Of a stretch of 32,893 bases of DNA, positions 15,688-24,320 are shown piece by piece. Both the position numbers and the translations under genes were made by a program. Position 1 is the stretch's first letter. Every line of letters begins with the position of its first letter. Source of the DNA: Chloroflexota bacterium (GTDB lineage Bacteria > Chloroflexota > Anaerolineae > Anaerolineales > UBA11858); assembly GCA_003648195.1 (NCBI GenBank), contig QMOK01000005.1:1-32893 (forward strand). The letters are read 5' to 3'. Under the pieces are notes generated by a model that saw only the letters and a list, made by a program, of their open reading frames with translations, had not been told where the DNA came from and did not search any database.

Positions 15688-15863
15688 TTTAACGCCTTCT
15701 TAAGAGCAAAACATAAATAGTGAGGCTCTTGTGTAATATTTGTTCAAAAAAGCAAGATAAATTTTACGTTACGGAAAGTAGCGCGACATTTATGCCGCCC
15801 TTGCACATCTTTTACAAATGAGCCAATAGCAACAAACGAGATGTACACGTAAATTGCGAAAAC

Positions 15864-17096
15864 TCACCCTATTTTATCAGGTACAAGGCCTTCGGGGTGA
15901 ACCATTTTGGTACCCTGCCAAAACCGAAGCCCTAATACAATAAGCAAAAATGTTCGCAGAGGAATAAGCACCCATAAACTCCAAAAATATCCGCGTGAGA
16001 GCAATAGAGGCCATTCTAACAAACTTATCAAAACCAAAATTACGGCCATTAGCACGCCTTCTCTATCGGGAATGACGAGGAGCGTCAAAGGCAGCAAATA
16101 AAGCACCCATTGAGGACTATAACCCGGTGACCACAGCAAGAAAACTGCGAAAGTGAAGCCCACAAAAGCTATCGCTTGGCGTTTATCAGTCAAATCGGCG
16201 CGAAGAAATCCCCATAACCCTAAACCCGCGAAAAACGCCAACGTTAGCCAGCTGGGGATGCGCGGAGATGCTCCAGACATTTGGCGGATGGTAGATGGCA
16301 AAGCGCGGTCAACATCCGCACCAAAGTTACCTGTGTGAAGATTACCATCAATCAATGCCCATACCGTTTCCCAAGAACCTTTTTTGCCCTGTGAAATTAA
16401 AGACGCTGTTGTCATTTTTGGGGATGAAAAATACAATCCGCCCCAAACGAGGGCTGCCATCCCCAGCGTGATGACAGTTATTTTCAAGGGCCGGCGCGGG
16501 GAGCGTATCTTCCAAACGGTTGCCAACGTCAAGGCTGGGAACCACTTTATAAGTGCGCCAAGAGCCAAAATAACGCCAATTTTCAGGTCTGTCCATTTGC
16601 TTGCTGAAACCTCGGATTTCTGAGGTTCATGGATGTCAAAATATCTCACCAAATAATAAATAGCCGCCATCAAAGCAAGAACGGCTAAAGGATCAAAATA
16701 TCCCCATCCATAAAACAGCCCAATGAGCAGAGCAAAATAAATCCATTCGCGCCGCCGCGCTTGCTCTTCAGCAAAGATTTGCCGAGCTATGCGCGAGAAA
16801 TAGTATAAGCTGCCAGCCTGAGCAATAGAAAACAAAAAAGCTAATAAATATTCGTAAGCATGTTGCCGGCCACCAACTAATTGATACACAAGCGAAGATA
16901 AAAAGGGAAATATCGGTGGGAATTCTGTCCAATAATCAACAAAGGGAATACCGAGGCTGGCCTGGTGATAAAAATTCCAATAGTCCCCATAGCCTCTGAG
17001 ACCTTCCAGCGAGAGAGAAAGGAATAGCAGCAATCGAGCCAACAAAAATAGCCCAGGAATAAGCAAGTGTTCAGATTTTTTAGCATTTTTAGACAT
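15864..17096 (-). CDS. GT-C-type membrane glycosyltransferase (GT87/DUF2029-like)
   Basis: This 410-residue polytopic protein has about ten helices. After the first helix comes GYGDYWNFYHQASLGIPFVDYWTEFPPIFPFL (about 35-66), a loop with two acidic sites and the DYW-EFPP pattern common in GT-C transferases of the GT87 type. A middle segment has LGALIKWFPALTLATVWKI (about 179-197), matching the GT87 region where KWxP or KPQ occurs. The sugar donor would be a polyprenyl phosphate sugar and the acceptor is unknown. It lies between the pilus cluster and the debris region on the same strand. The acyltransferase-like alternative is unlikely because no such motif is seen. Confidence 0.65.
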   Translation of the reverse strand: MSKNAKKSEHLLIPGLFLLARLLLFLSLSLEGLRGYGDYWNFYHQASLGIPFVDYWTEFPPIFPFLSSLVYQLVGGRQHAYEYLLAFLFSIAQAGSLYYFSRIARQIFAEEQARRREWIYFALLIGLFYGWGYFDPLAVLALMAAIYYLVRYFDIHEPQKSEVSASKWTDLKIGVILALGALIKWFPALTLATVWKIRSPRRPLKITVITLGMAALVWGGLYFSSPKMTTASLISQGKKGSWETVWALIDGNLHTGNFGADVDRALPSTIRQMSGASPRIPSWLTLAFFAGLGLWGFLRADLTDKRQAIAFVGFTFAVFLLWSPGYSPQWVLYLLPLTLLVIPDREGVLMAVILVLISLLEWPLLLSRGYFWSLWVLIPLRTFLLIVLGLRFWQGTKMVHPEGLVPDKIG

Positions 17097-17169
17097 TCCA
17101 ACTCCATTCCGAGCCGTCCAATCTGTTCATACAGTTCAGCTTCACAAACAGCCTATGCCTTTTGTTTTT

Positions 17170-17406
17170 TTATTTAACTGGATTTTCATAGACATCAATT
17201 TCTCCAGACTGAAATACCAACGTCCATTTCTTAACATCTGCAATCATGGCTTCCACTTCGGGCATATTCGCCGCAGCCCAATTACGCCAGACAGGATCAA
17301 TAACCACGTACCGCGCTTGGGTATAACGCGGGTCAAAAGCAAATCGCTCCAGAGGGATATCAGCGGGGAAATGTTTCGTAGCTTTTCCCTCCGCCGCAAT
17401 AGCCAT
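17170..17406 (-). pseudogene. C-terminal fragment of a membrane glycosyltransferase-type gene
   Basis: This 78-residue frame reads like the soluble C-terminal tail seen on GT39-type proteins of this kind: DPRYTQARYVVIDPVWRNWAA followed by a conserved end with GEIDVYENP. It has no membrane helices of its own. The frame is closed by a TAG two codons before the ATG at 17406, and no ribosome-binding site stands out. It is best read as the 3' remnant of a lost glycosyltransferase gene, though a small stand-alone protein cannot be excluded. Confidence 0.55.
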
Positions 17407-17511
17407 GAGCTAGTTGGCGAGAGGCTAATTATCAAAAAAACACTAAGTATCCGTAATTAAATAAGCGAGTGTATCCTAGTTTCAGTCTCAGTATTTGCAT
17501 GTGACACATAG

Positions 17512-17613
17512 TCACTTCTCAAACACCACAGCCAAATCATCTTCATAAACCAATTCTTTTTCGGGAAGACAACTTGCTACAAAGCTTCGCGGTACATTAT
17601 TCTCAAGCCCCAT
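17512..17613 (-). pseudogene. Duplicated 3' remnant of the gene ending at 18410
   Basis: The minus strand encodes 33 residues ending in LVYEDDLAVVFEK and a stop. The gene at 18410-19927 ends with the same 13 residues, and the preceding part is recognisably similar (VPRSFVASCLPEKE against VPTSDFALSRFSEAGWE). At DNA level the last 42 coding bases differ at only a few sites. The frame is closed by TAA immediately before an ATG at 17613. This is the tail of a former paralogue, left by recombination or deletion. The flanking 17407-17511 shows nothing coding. Confidence 0.75.
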
Positions 17614-17653
17614 TTAGATGTACAAACGTACCTACAAGGAATTTCTTTCATCG

Positions 17654-18370
17654 TTACAGATAATTCATCATGTAAAACCATCTTGCCCACATCATACACC
17701 AAACAGGCAAAAATACCCATATCGGCAATGTTGCTACAGCAAGTAATGGGGCAATTAAAGATTGAACTGCTGCATATGGAAACAGAAATGGTGAGACAAA
17801 CATCCGATACCGTTTATCTTTAGCAAAAAGCATAGGTATTGCAATTATCCCTAATGGCCAGTAACTCCAATTCCATTTATTTACATTGAATTGAAATAAT
17901 GGTCCCATGGCTTCTTTGCCGGTTATAGAAAAAGGCCACCCCCAGATTGCCCACGCAGTACCCAAAAGAAAAACGATAACTAATAATGAAAAAGGTTGTT
18001 TATAGATTGCGTAAACACCTGCACCTAAATTGGATTGTGGTTTTGATAACATAAAACCTACCGCAAAATATGATGACAAAAGATAAGCCATCAACATTAT
18101 TCCATCAATTTGCCCCATAAACAAATTCCACAAAACTGGAGGACTAAAAATCACCATCAACAAATGAATTAGCGAAAGTCTTAGCATTTTTCCTAATTTA
18201 ATGATCACTAATACAGCCATAAACTCCAATGCAATCACACTTCCGTAAGGGCCAAGTAACCGCAATGGTTGCAACAAAACAAATAGCCATGGCAAATTAA
18301 AAACACCGTATTGCACAATCCAAGGATTTTGAAGTTGCGGCCAAAAATAAGTCAACCAATCATAGAACAT
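17654..18370 (-). CDS. Short GT87-like membrane protein, possibly N-truncated
   Basis: This 238-residue protein of about six helices has GT87-like features: YDWLTYFWPQLQNPW then LPWLFVLLQPLRLLG at the front, NLFMGQIDGIMLMAYLL (about 102-118), and a KPQ motif near residue 131. It lacks the first helix and Asp-containing loop expected in a full enzyme of about 400 residues, so it may be truncated or a reduced family member. ATG 18370 follows the gene ending at 18410 by 39 bases. It lies next to the debris region, which supports decay. Codon use and composition are more AT-rich than in its upstream neighbours. Confidence 0.5.
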   Translation of the reverse strand: MFYDWLTYFWPQLQNPWIVQYGVFNLPWLFVLLQPLRLLGPYGSVIALEFMAVLVIIKLGKMLRLSLIHLLMVIFSPPVLWNLFMGQIDGIMLMAYLLSSYFAVGFMLSKPQSNLGAGVYAIYKQPFSLLVIVFLLGTAWAIWGWPFSITGKEAMGPLFQFNVNKWNWSYWPLGIIAIPMLFAKDKRYRMFVSPFLFPYAAVQSLIAPLLAVATLPIWVFLPVWCMMWARWFYMMNYL

Positions 18371-18409
18371 AAAAAGGCATCATCCATCTTTCTCATACCA
18401 CATCCATAA

Positions 18410-19927
18410 TCACTTCTCAAACACCACAGCCAAATCGTCCTCATAAACCAATTCCCAACCCGCTTCGGAGAAACGACTTAACGCGAAATCGCTGGTTGGC
18501 ACAAGAACCAAGCGAACATTATACTTTTTTAAGATGTCTTGCCAAGCGGCATTGCCCTGCATCACGCTTAAATACTCACCCAACACCTCATCCCCGTACA
18601 AATCTGTGCGGCCATCAACAAAAACGGGATAATCGCGCAGGTGCCAAACTAGGTAGCCGCCCCAATTATAGTCGTTGAACATGTTCCTCTCTGGCCGATT
18701 CTCGTCAATCCACGCCACCGCGTCAACGGGGAAGATTTGTTTTTCTGCTTGATGAACAAACTCCGGTTCGGTCACTTGGATAAGTTTGACGATAGCGGCA
18801 AAACTTAAAAGAACAAGAATAGCGACGTTAATGCTCTGCTGGAGGGTGGGGTTGATGTTTTGCTCTGAGCGTGCGCCAAATTTGGATATTTTATTAACCC
18901 AGGGATATTGACGGGCGAGCCGCTCTTTCCAAGCGGGGAACAAATTTGCGAGGTGGCGGGCCAGTACAGGCGCGGTGACCAAAGCAAAAGGCCCGTAGTT
19001 TCGGCGTGAAACCAGTGCCAAGTAAGCGAAAACGCTCACACTGGCGAGGTCGCTGCCATCCAGCCGGCGTTTGGAGATGCCAACCGAAGCAAAAGTGAGC
19101 AGTAACAGCCAAAGCAATGGCTGCTGGGCGAGTTGATGAAAATCGGGTGAAGCCCATTCAGAGATGAGGCTTTGTAAAACATTGACGCCCACGGTGCGAA
19201 AGGGGATAAACCACACGTCCGGGCCGTTGGGATTGAGTACCACGACAAGGGATCCAGCCAACCCCCACAGTGCGAGCGTCCGTACCTGTTTCCAGGTCAG
19301 AACTTCCTCTCCATCCCAGCCCAACGCCCAATTGCAGACCTCCCCGCCAATCATCGTCCCCACAAGAATTAGCCCTAACACATACCCGCCATGCAAATTA
19401 GACCAAAGTATAAAAATAGGTATCAGCCATCCCAGGCGATTTTTGCCGCGCCATTTGTAAAGGTACAGCAAATATCCAACGAGAGCAAACATTACTAGAG
19501 AGGTAGTTTGCGGGCGGGGGGACCAAACCACAGACGAAACCAGCGCGGCTAAGACAACGACCACCGCGCGGAGAATGAAATTACCTTCTATTTGAAGGTA
19601 GAGCAACCCCATGCTCAACACTGCTAAAAGAGCCACTCCCGCGCTAATAGCCCGATAGCTTCCAATTTGATAGAGGAGATATAAGCCAACCTGTGAGAGC
19701 CAACCATGATATGTCCATGTTGTCCCCTGACGAGTATACGAAAACGAATCTATGGCAGATACTTCACCTGTCTGCCAAGTGGTTTCGCCATCACGCAAAT
19801 GCCACCACATATCGCCGTCTAAAGGAGTGCGGGCGGCCATGGCAAAAACCGAAATTAGTACCACGGCTAAGAACAAACGCTCTACGGTAAACCAAGGTTT
19901 GGTTTTAGGGATTTTAGTACTATTCAT
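18410..19927 (-). CDS. GT-C-like membrane protein with soluble C-terminal domain (paralogue A)
   Basis: This 505-residue protein has about ten helices in residues 15-390 and a soluble tail of about 110 residues. The first loop holds DGDMWWHLRDGE (37-48), an Asp/His loop in the place where GT-C enzymes bind donor phosphate and metal. Later segments are YHGWLSQVGLY, WSNLHGGYVLGL and, in the tail, FNDYNWGGYLVW and VFVDGRTDLYGDE. The same motifs appear in the protein at 24321-25826, so the two are paralogues. I do not recognise a named family; a sugar transferase acting outside the membrane is the likely role. ATG 19927 is 2 bases after the stop of the phosphoesterase-like gene, with no gap for a promoter. 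Confidence 0.65.
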   Translation of the reverse strand: MNSTKIPKTKPWFTVERLFLAVVLISVFAMAARTPLDGDMWWHLRDGETTWQTGEVSAIDSFSYTRQGTTWTYHGWLSQVGLYLLYQIGSYRAISAGVALLAVLSMGLLYLQIEGNFILRAVVVVLAALVSSVVWSPRPQTTSLVMFALVGYLLYLYKWRGKNRLGWLIPIFILWSNLHGGYVLGLILVGTMIGGEVCNWALGWDGEEVLTWKQVRTLALWGLAGSLVVVLNPNGPDVWFIPFRTVGVNVLQSLISEWASPDFHQLAQQPLLWLLLLTFASVGISKRRLDGSDLASVSVFAYLALVSRRNYGPFALVTAPVLARHLANLFPAWKERLARQYPWVNKISKFGARSEQNINPTLQQSINVAILVLLSFAAIVKLIQVTEPEFVHQAEKQIFPVDAVAWIDENRPERNMFNDYNWGGYLVWHLRDYPVFVDGRTDLYGDEVLGEYLSVMQGNAAWQDILKKYNVRLVLVPTSDFALSRFSEAGWELVYEDDLAVVFEK

Positions 19928-19929
19928 AA

Positions 19930-20886
19930 TTATCGCCTTGAATCGTCCAATGGGATGAATTGCAATTTAACGTTTTTAGGGTTGACGGAAATTAAAAGTA
20001 TCAGGTCTTGGGGAGTGTCGCCAATACCGGTTGTGATGGTTGTTAAGTCGGCCTCTTGATATTTTTCGATCTGCGGGGTCAAATTTCCACCCCACGCTCC
20101 TACGTCTCCTGCAAATAAGTAAATCGGCTTTTTCTGAGCTGCAGGCCAAAAAATATCTTCAAGTAATTCATTGTAATTATTAGCAAATATACACGCCCAA
20201 CGATCATTTGGCAACTCAGATTGATTTGTGTTCAGCCGTTGAAATAAATTACTGTCGAAAAAAAGAACTTTGTGCATAAAAACAAAGATTTGAGTAATTT
20301 GCTCGTCTTGAACGGCTTGGTTTATAGTTGCTTCAAGAAAAGTTTTTTGCGTCCCTGAAATTTTACAGCCATCTTGTTCAGTGTCTAAAAAAAGATATTG
20401 CGCGGATCCATATTGAAACGTGAAAAATGTTCTCCCGTAGCGTTGTTCGTAGATATTTCGCTCTTCAACATCATGATTGCCAACAGCGTTAAATATTGGG
20501 AATGTTGTTTGGCTTAAAAATTGCTTTTCAAGAACTTCATAGTTTGCTTGGCTTGCGTGAGGAACTATATCTCCTAACAATATCATCATGCTGGGAGCGA
20601 GCGACTCAAAATAATCTTTGTTATCTAAGATAGTGGCAGCGGGATGTGAATCCTGAGGGCGATGACTCCCGTAAATGTGCCCAGCAACTATGAAGCGATA
20701 TGATTCTGACGCCGGTTGCGCCAAAACGCGCTCATTTAGGCTCACCGCGTTAGGGTCTACAAAGAATTCTTGAGATATTTGGCTTAACGCTTGTTGCTGG
20801 TTCGAGGACGTTTGGCATGACGCCAAAATAAGAATTGTGGCAAAGAAGCAAAGCGTTTTCCTTTTACGCAGCCAAGAAACGTTCAC
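19930..20886 (-). CDS. Metallophosphoesterase-like lipoprotein
   Basis: The start is GTG at 20886, preceded by AGGAA; it lies 2 bases after the CotH stop. The 318-residue protein begins with a lipoprotein signal peptide whose lipobox is LASC (Cys24). A calcineurin-type phosphoesterase fold follows: ILLGDIVPHA (Asp106), AVGNHDVEE (Asn137, His138) and MHKVLF (His205). Two usual metal motifs are changed: the first DxH reads AGHIYG (69-72), and the last GHxH reads AGDVGAW. It may hydrolyse a phosphodiester or phosphate on the outer face of the membrane, or be a degenerate ligand-binding version. Its place directly after a CotH kinase suggests opposing or linked phosphate chemistry. Confidence 0.75.
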   Translation of the reverse strand: MNVSWLRKRKTLCFFATILILASCQTSSNQQQALSQISQEFFVDPNAVSLNERVLAQPASESYRFIVAGHIYGSHRPQDSHPAATILDNKDYFESLAPSMMILLGDIVPHASQANYEVLEKQFLSQTTFPIFNAVGNHDVEERNIYEQRYGRTFFTFQYGSAQYLFLDTEQDGCKISGTQKTFLEATINQAVQDEQITQIFVFMHKVLFFDSNLFQRLNTNQSELPNDRWACIFANNYNELLEDIFWPAAQKKPIYLFAGDVGAWGGNLTPQIEKYQEADLTTITTGIGDTPQDLILLISVNPKNVKLQFIPLDDSRR

Positions 20887-20888
20887 CT

Positions 20889-23621
20889 TTAATTTCCTAA
20901 AATTCCTAAATCATATAGCAAACCAACGTCAAAATCTTGGGATTCCACAATGCTCTCATCAATAATGATTATGCTGCCGGTCTGTGCCAAGGCATAAGTT
21001 TCTGTATTTTGCACACTAAGTTCTTTGGCAATAATTTCTGCTGGCCCGTATTCGGATTTTTTGATATATGCCGCCAAAGCCGCGTGTTCTGCCGCGATAA
21101 TCTCGCTTTGAATAATGAATACGGTAGATAAATCTTTGCTGGCGATGCCGATACCCACCGATTCTATTGTCAGCGCCAGGGCATGAATTTCGCTCTGCTC
21201 CCCGGCGGAGAGAGCTTTATCGGCGATATTTACAAACTTAGATCGCTCAATTTTCAGGACGGAGCCGCTGATGTCTACCGCGTCTCCGCCAATATCATGG
21301 AAACTACATTCCACAATTTCGCCGTGCGTAAAATCTCCATCAAAGGCATCAGAGACCAAGCCGCCAAATTCTGAAAACTCAATCTTATATTCGCTTCGGA
21401 TAATGTTAAGAGCATCTTCCGCCATTGACCCAGTAATAGCGACCGCGGTCAAGTGAACAGGACTCTCGTAAAAGGTGATTCCGCCCGTTAGCATCCACCC
21501 AGAACGCTCACTGCCTGCCGTGTTTTCTATCCGCGCGTATTCCCAAGATGAGGCGTTATCAGCGCCCAGCACAACCACCCCTCCCCAAGACTCTTGCTGC
21601 GATGTAAGCGTGACGGGTTTTTCTTCCGTGCCGAGAATTGTCACCGAAGCAGTGCTTATCAGCAGGGCACCTCGCTCAAAGCGCAGGGTTGTTCCGGGGG
21701 GGATGGTTAATGGCACACCCTCTGGCAAAACCAAATCCCCGGCCACGTCCCAATCGCCAGACTCTACACGCAAACTTTCTCCACCGCCAGCAAGCGATAA
21801 ATAATGATGCAAAGCTAAGGCTTCTGTTATAGAGGGAGCGTTTGGCCTAGCACCCTGCGAGAGAACGGGCGAGGACGCGTAATTTAGCAGCGGAATTTCG
21901 TGTAACTCATCCAGACCTAATATGCGAACCATCGCATAAACATCAAACTCTGCGTTCTCTGAAACAACGTCTAAGCCATTAGGAAAATGAACCACAAAAC
22001 TCGCCGCCGATAAAGATTCCCGCTCTCCCATTGGCCCTTGCCGCAGGGTGGGAACAATCTTATCGGGGAGGATGTATTTCTCGGTTGAGGCTGTAATCAT
22101 CTCTCTCTTGGCCGGTATCGGTTGCCCAGACACCTTAAAACCGATCACCTCAACAGGCAACACCATTAAATTGCTAATATCAAACCTCAAATAATCGCCC
22201 CCTTCGCCCACAGGAAATGAGGTAAATTCATAAACTCCTCGTACCTCCTGAACAGGACGTAATTGTTCACTCAGCATCAATCTCCGATCTTCCAAATCGT
22301 CCCAAGGAGGTTCTAAAACATCGCCAGAATATTCCCAATCCAAAGCTGAACGCAAAAAGTCAAATTCTTCTCGCAACTGGCTTTGAATAGGTTCTAAATA
22401 TTCCTCTCTTGTAACGCGCTCTAGTTCCCGAACGTAAGCCTCTTGAATGGCCGCGTCATCAAAAAGTTGGTCGTCCGCAAAGGGATAAGCCACGCCATCT
22501 CGCATCCACCAATCATCTAGGGGAATAGCGTCATACGCAATCGGCTCCAGCAGACCTGTCACCGGATTATAGTAAAAACGGATATTATGCCAGCGAGTGG
22601 TATGCCCCGCGCCCCATAAATCGCTCAAAGCGTAAAAACGCCCCATCAATTCCACGTCAAAGACGCTAGAAGCTGGCAATTCCCCGCGCTGGAACGTTTG
22701 AAGCAGGCCCACAGCCATCCTCGCCTGAGCAGATAAAGCGGGGTCATCCTTTACGTGTCCGCTTCGGAAAACGCTCACCTCAGAGGTGTTCATATCCGTG
22801 ATTTGAAAAAAGCCGGCGAAAATAGCCTCATCAAGAATCGCATTTCCGCCCGCCTCCATGAAGTTCGCTGTATTCTCCCACATGGGATCTTCTTCAAAGC
22901 GCAGAATAACACCCGGACGCCGCCCCTGGGATTCTAGCAATTCGTCTGAGAAACTCTCTTCAAGCGCGTAAACACCTTTTACATCCCCGTTAAAAACCAC
23001 ATTTACAAACTGATACCTGGGTGATAAGACACCTTCCCGTGCTAGATGTTGGTGAAAGGCCCACTCGTTTAAAAAGTTGCGCGTTTCAGGAGCTTGAATA
23101 GAAAAACGCCGCATGCCCTCTATTTGTCCCTTGTTTTCAACATGGATTCTATAAGACCATTTTTCGCTTTCCAAATGATCAACCCAATCCCCCTTAAGAC
23201 GCATATCAACTTCAAGTGTCTCCCCATCCTTATAGCGGATTTGCGCGGGAACCATATCCTCGTCTGAAGTTAATAAAACGCCTATTCGCAAAGCTTCTTC
23301 GCGTTTCTCTAAAATCTTATAATAGCTTTCATACGGCATATCTATATACAACGTTGGCAAACCGTTTCGTCGATACGAACCAACTTTCACCACCAATCCC
23401 TGAGTAGTTTTAGCCCAAGCCTTATGTCCCCACAAAACCCAACTATAAAGCTGTCCAGAACTATGCGCGAATATTCCCAAGATAAACGCCAGCAATACCA
23501 CCAAGCAAAAAGCTAACGCCCTGAAAAACCTGGAACGCAGCGCAAGACGCAAGTGAGAAATAAAACCAAAAGACTGTGATTTTTTAACTTCATTCTCAAC
23601 CTGTGGCCTGGAAATCTTCAT
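20889..23621 (-). CDS. CotH-kinase family surface protein with beta-helix C-terminus
   Basis: I prefer ATG 23621 (910 residues), 4 bases after the DUF4956 stop, over the in-frame ATG at 23657, which would overlap that gene. There is one membrane anchor (about 32-55). Residues about 75-430 are a CotH-type kinase domain: MRLKGDWVDH and KWSYRIHVENKG, then LSDLW (Asp334), HNIRFYYNP-TG (His345, Asn346), then PIAYDA (Asp364), the metal-binding Asp. After a beta-rich linker, residues about 630-900 repeat short strands typical of a right-handed parallel beta-helix (PPGTTLRFERGALL, SVTILGTEEKPVTL, DAVDISGSVLKIERSKF). CotH enzymes are atypical secretory-pathway kinases that phosphorylate Ser on exported proteins. 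Here it would act at the cell surface on an unknown partner. Confidence 0.8.
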   Translation of the reverse strand: MKISRPQVENEVKKSQSFGFISHLRLALRSRFFRALAFCLVVLLAFILGIFAHSSGQLYSWVLWGHKAWAKTTQGLVVKVGSYRRNGLPTLYIDMPYESYYKILEKREEALRIGVLLTSDEDMVPAQIRYKDGETLEVDMRLKGDWVDHLESEKWSYRIHVENKGQIEGMRRFSIQAPETRNFLNEWAFHQHLAREGVLSPRYQFVNVVFNGDVKGVYALEESFSDELLESQGRRPGVILRFEEDPMWENTANFMEAGGNAILDEAIFAGFFQITDMNTSEVSVFRSGHVKDDPALSAQARMAVGLLQTFQRGELPASSVFDVELMGRFYALSDLWGAGHTTRWHNIRFYYNPVTGLLEPIAYDAIPLDDWWMRDGVAYPFADDQLFDDAAIQEAYVRELERVTREEYLEPIQSQLREEFDFLRSALDWEYSGDVLEPPWDDLEDRRLMLSEQLRPVQEVRGVYEFTSFPVGEGGDYLRFDISNLMVLPVEVIGFKVSGQPIPAKREMITASTEKYILPDKIVPTLRQGPMGERESLSAASFVVHFPNGLDVVSENAEFDVYAMVRILGLDELHEIPLLNYASSPVLSQGARPNAPSITEALALHHYLSLAGGGESLRVESGDWDVAGDLVLPEGVPLTIPPGTTLRFERGALLISTASVTILGTEEKPVTLTSQQESWGGVVVLGADNASSWEYARIENTAGSERSGWMLTGGITFYESPVHLTAVAITGSMAEDALNIIRSEYKIEFSEFGGLVSDAFDGDFTHGEIVECSFHDIGGDAVDISGSVLKIERSKFVNIADKALSAGEQSEIHALALTIESVGIGIASKDLSTVFIIQSEIIAAEHAALAAYIKKSEYGPAEIIAKELSVQNTETYALAQTGSIIIIDESIVESQDFDVGLLYDLGILGN

Positions 23622-23625
23622 AAAT

Positions 23626-24297
23626 TCAGCCCCCCAACAAATTGTTCTGCTCAACAAAACTAAGAGAACTGCCCGGAACTTGCGTTTTTAGAGCATCCAT
23701 AATAGCAATCACTGTGTCTTGTTCTGTAATAGAAAGATAATAGGTAATACTCAAATTGCTCTGACGCGAATCTAAGCGTCTCAAATCCGCTTCGGGAACA
23801 TGTTCCATCAAAACCCTATTAATCTCGGCAAATAATACTTCGTTCTCTTGTTCGGCGTCAACTTCAATGTTCAAATACATGCTATGGCTCTTCTTCCACC
23901 CTAGTTTTAACTTCTGTTGAATAAATAAATACCCAACAATAATAGCCACCGCCAACAAAGTGGGAATCTGTTGGTCAGCGCCCAGCCCCAATCCCAGGCC
24001 AATTGCCAAGAACAAAAAAATCAATTCCTCAGGGTCCTTTATAGCGGTACGAAAACGAACAATAGACAACGCGCCCACCAACCCCAAAGACAAAGCCAGT
24101 GATGATTTCACGACTGAAATAACCAAAATCACAATTAGGGTCAATATAGGCAATAAGGGAGCAAAGCTTGCCCGATTAGAAAGTGACCTTCCATAACGGG
24201 CGTAATACCAGGCAATGAGCAAAGACACCAGAATACCTAAACACAGATTCAATGCCAAAGAAGATAAAGAAAGAGGAGCCGGGGCTGTCAAATCCAT
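23626..24297 (-). CDS. DUF4956 membrane protein
   Basis: This 223-residue protein has four or five helices in residues 12-125 and a soluble C-terminal domain (about 140-220) with an ACT-like beta-alpha pattern. The hallmark GALSIVRFRTAIKDPEELIFLF (about 74-95) identifies DUF4956. In many bacteria DUF4956 genes lie with CotH kinases and VTC-type polyphosphate polymerases; here the CotH gene follows directly but no VTC domain gene is present in the window. Role unknown, perhaps a membrane partner of the kinase. It starts 23 bases after the glycosyltransferase-like gene that ends at 24321. Confidence 0.85.
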   Translation of the reverse strand: MDLTAPAPLSLSSLALNLCLGILVSLLIAWYYARYGRSLSNRASFAPLLPILTLIVILVISVVKSSLALSLGLVGALSIVRFRTAIKDPEELIFLFLAIGLGLGLGADQQIPTLLAVAIIVGYLFIQQKLKLGWKKSHSMYLNIEVDAEQENEVLFAEINRVLMEHVPEADLRRLDSRQSNLSITYYLSITEQDTVIAIMDALKTQVPGSSLSFVEQNNLLGG

Positions 24298-24320
24298 AAC
24301 ATTCTCCTTAAATACACATT

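Noticed and set aside
23622-23657. 12-codon extension of the CotH protein
   Set aside because: It would overlap the end of the DUF4956 gene; the ATG at 23621, 4 bases after that stop, fits the operon spacing better. Neither start has a strong ribosome-binding site, so this is a preference.
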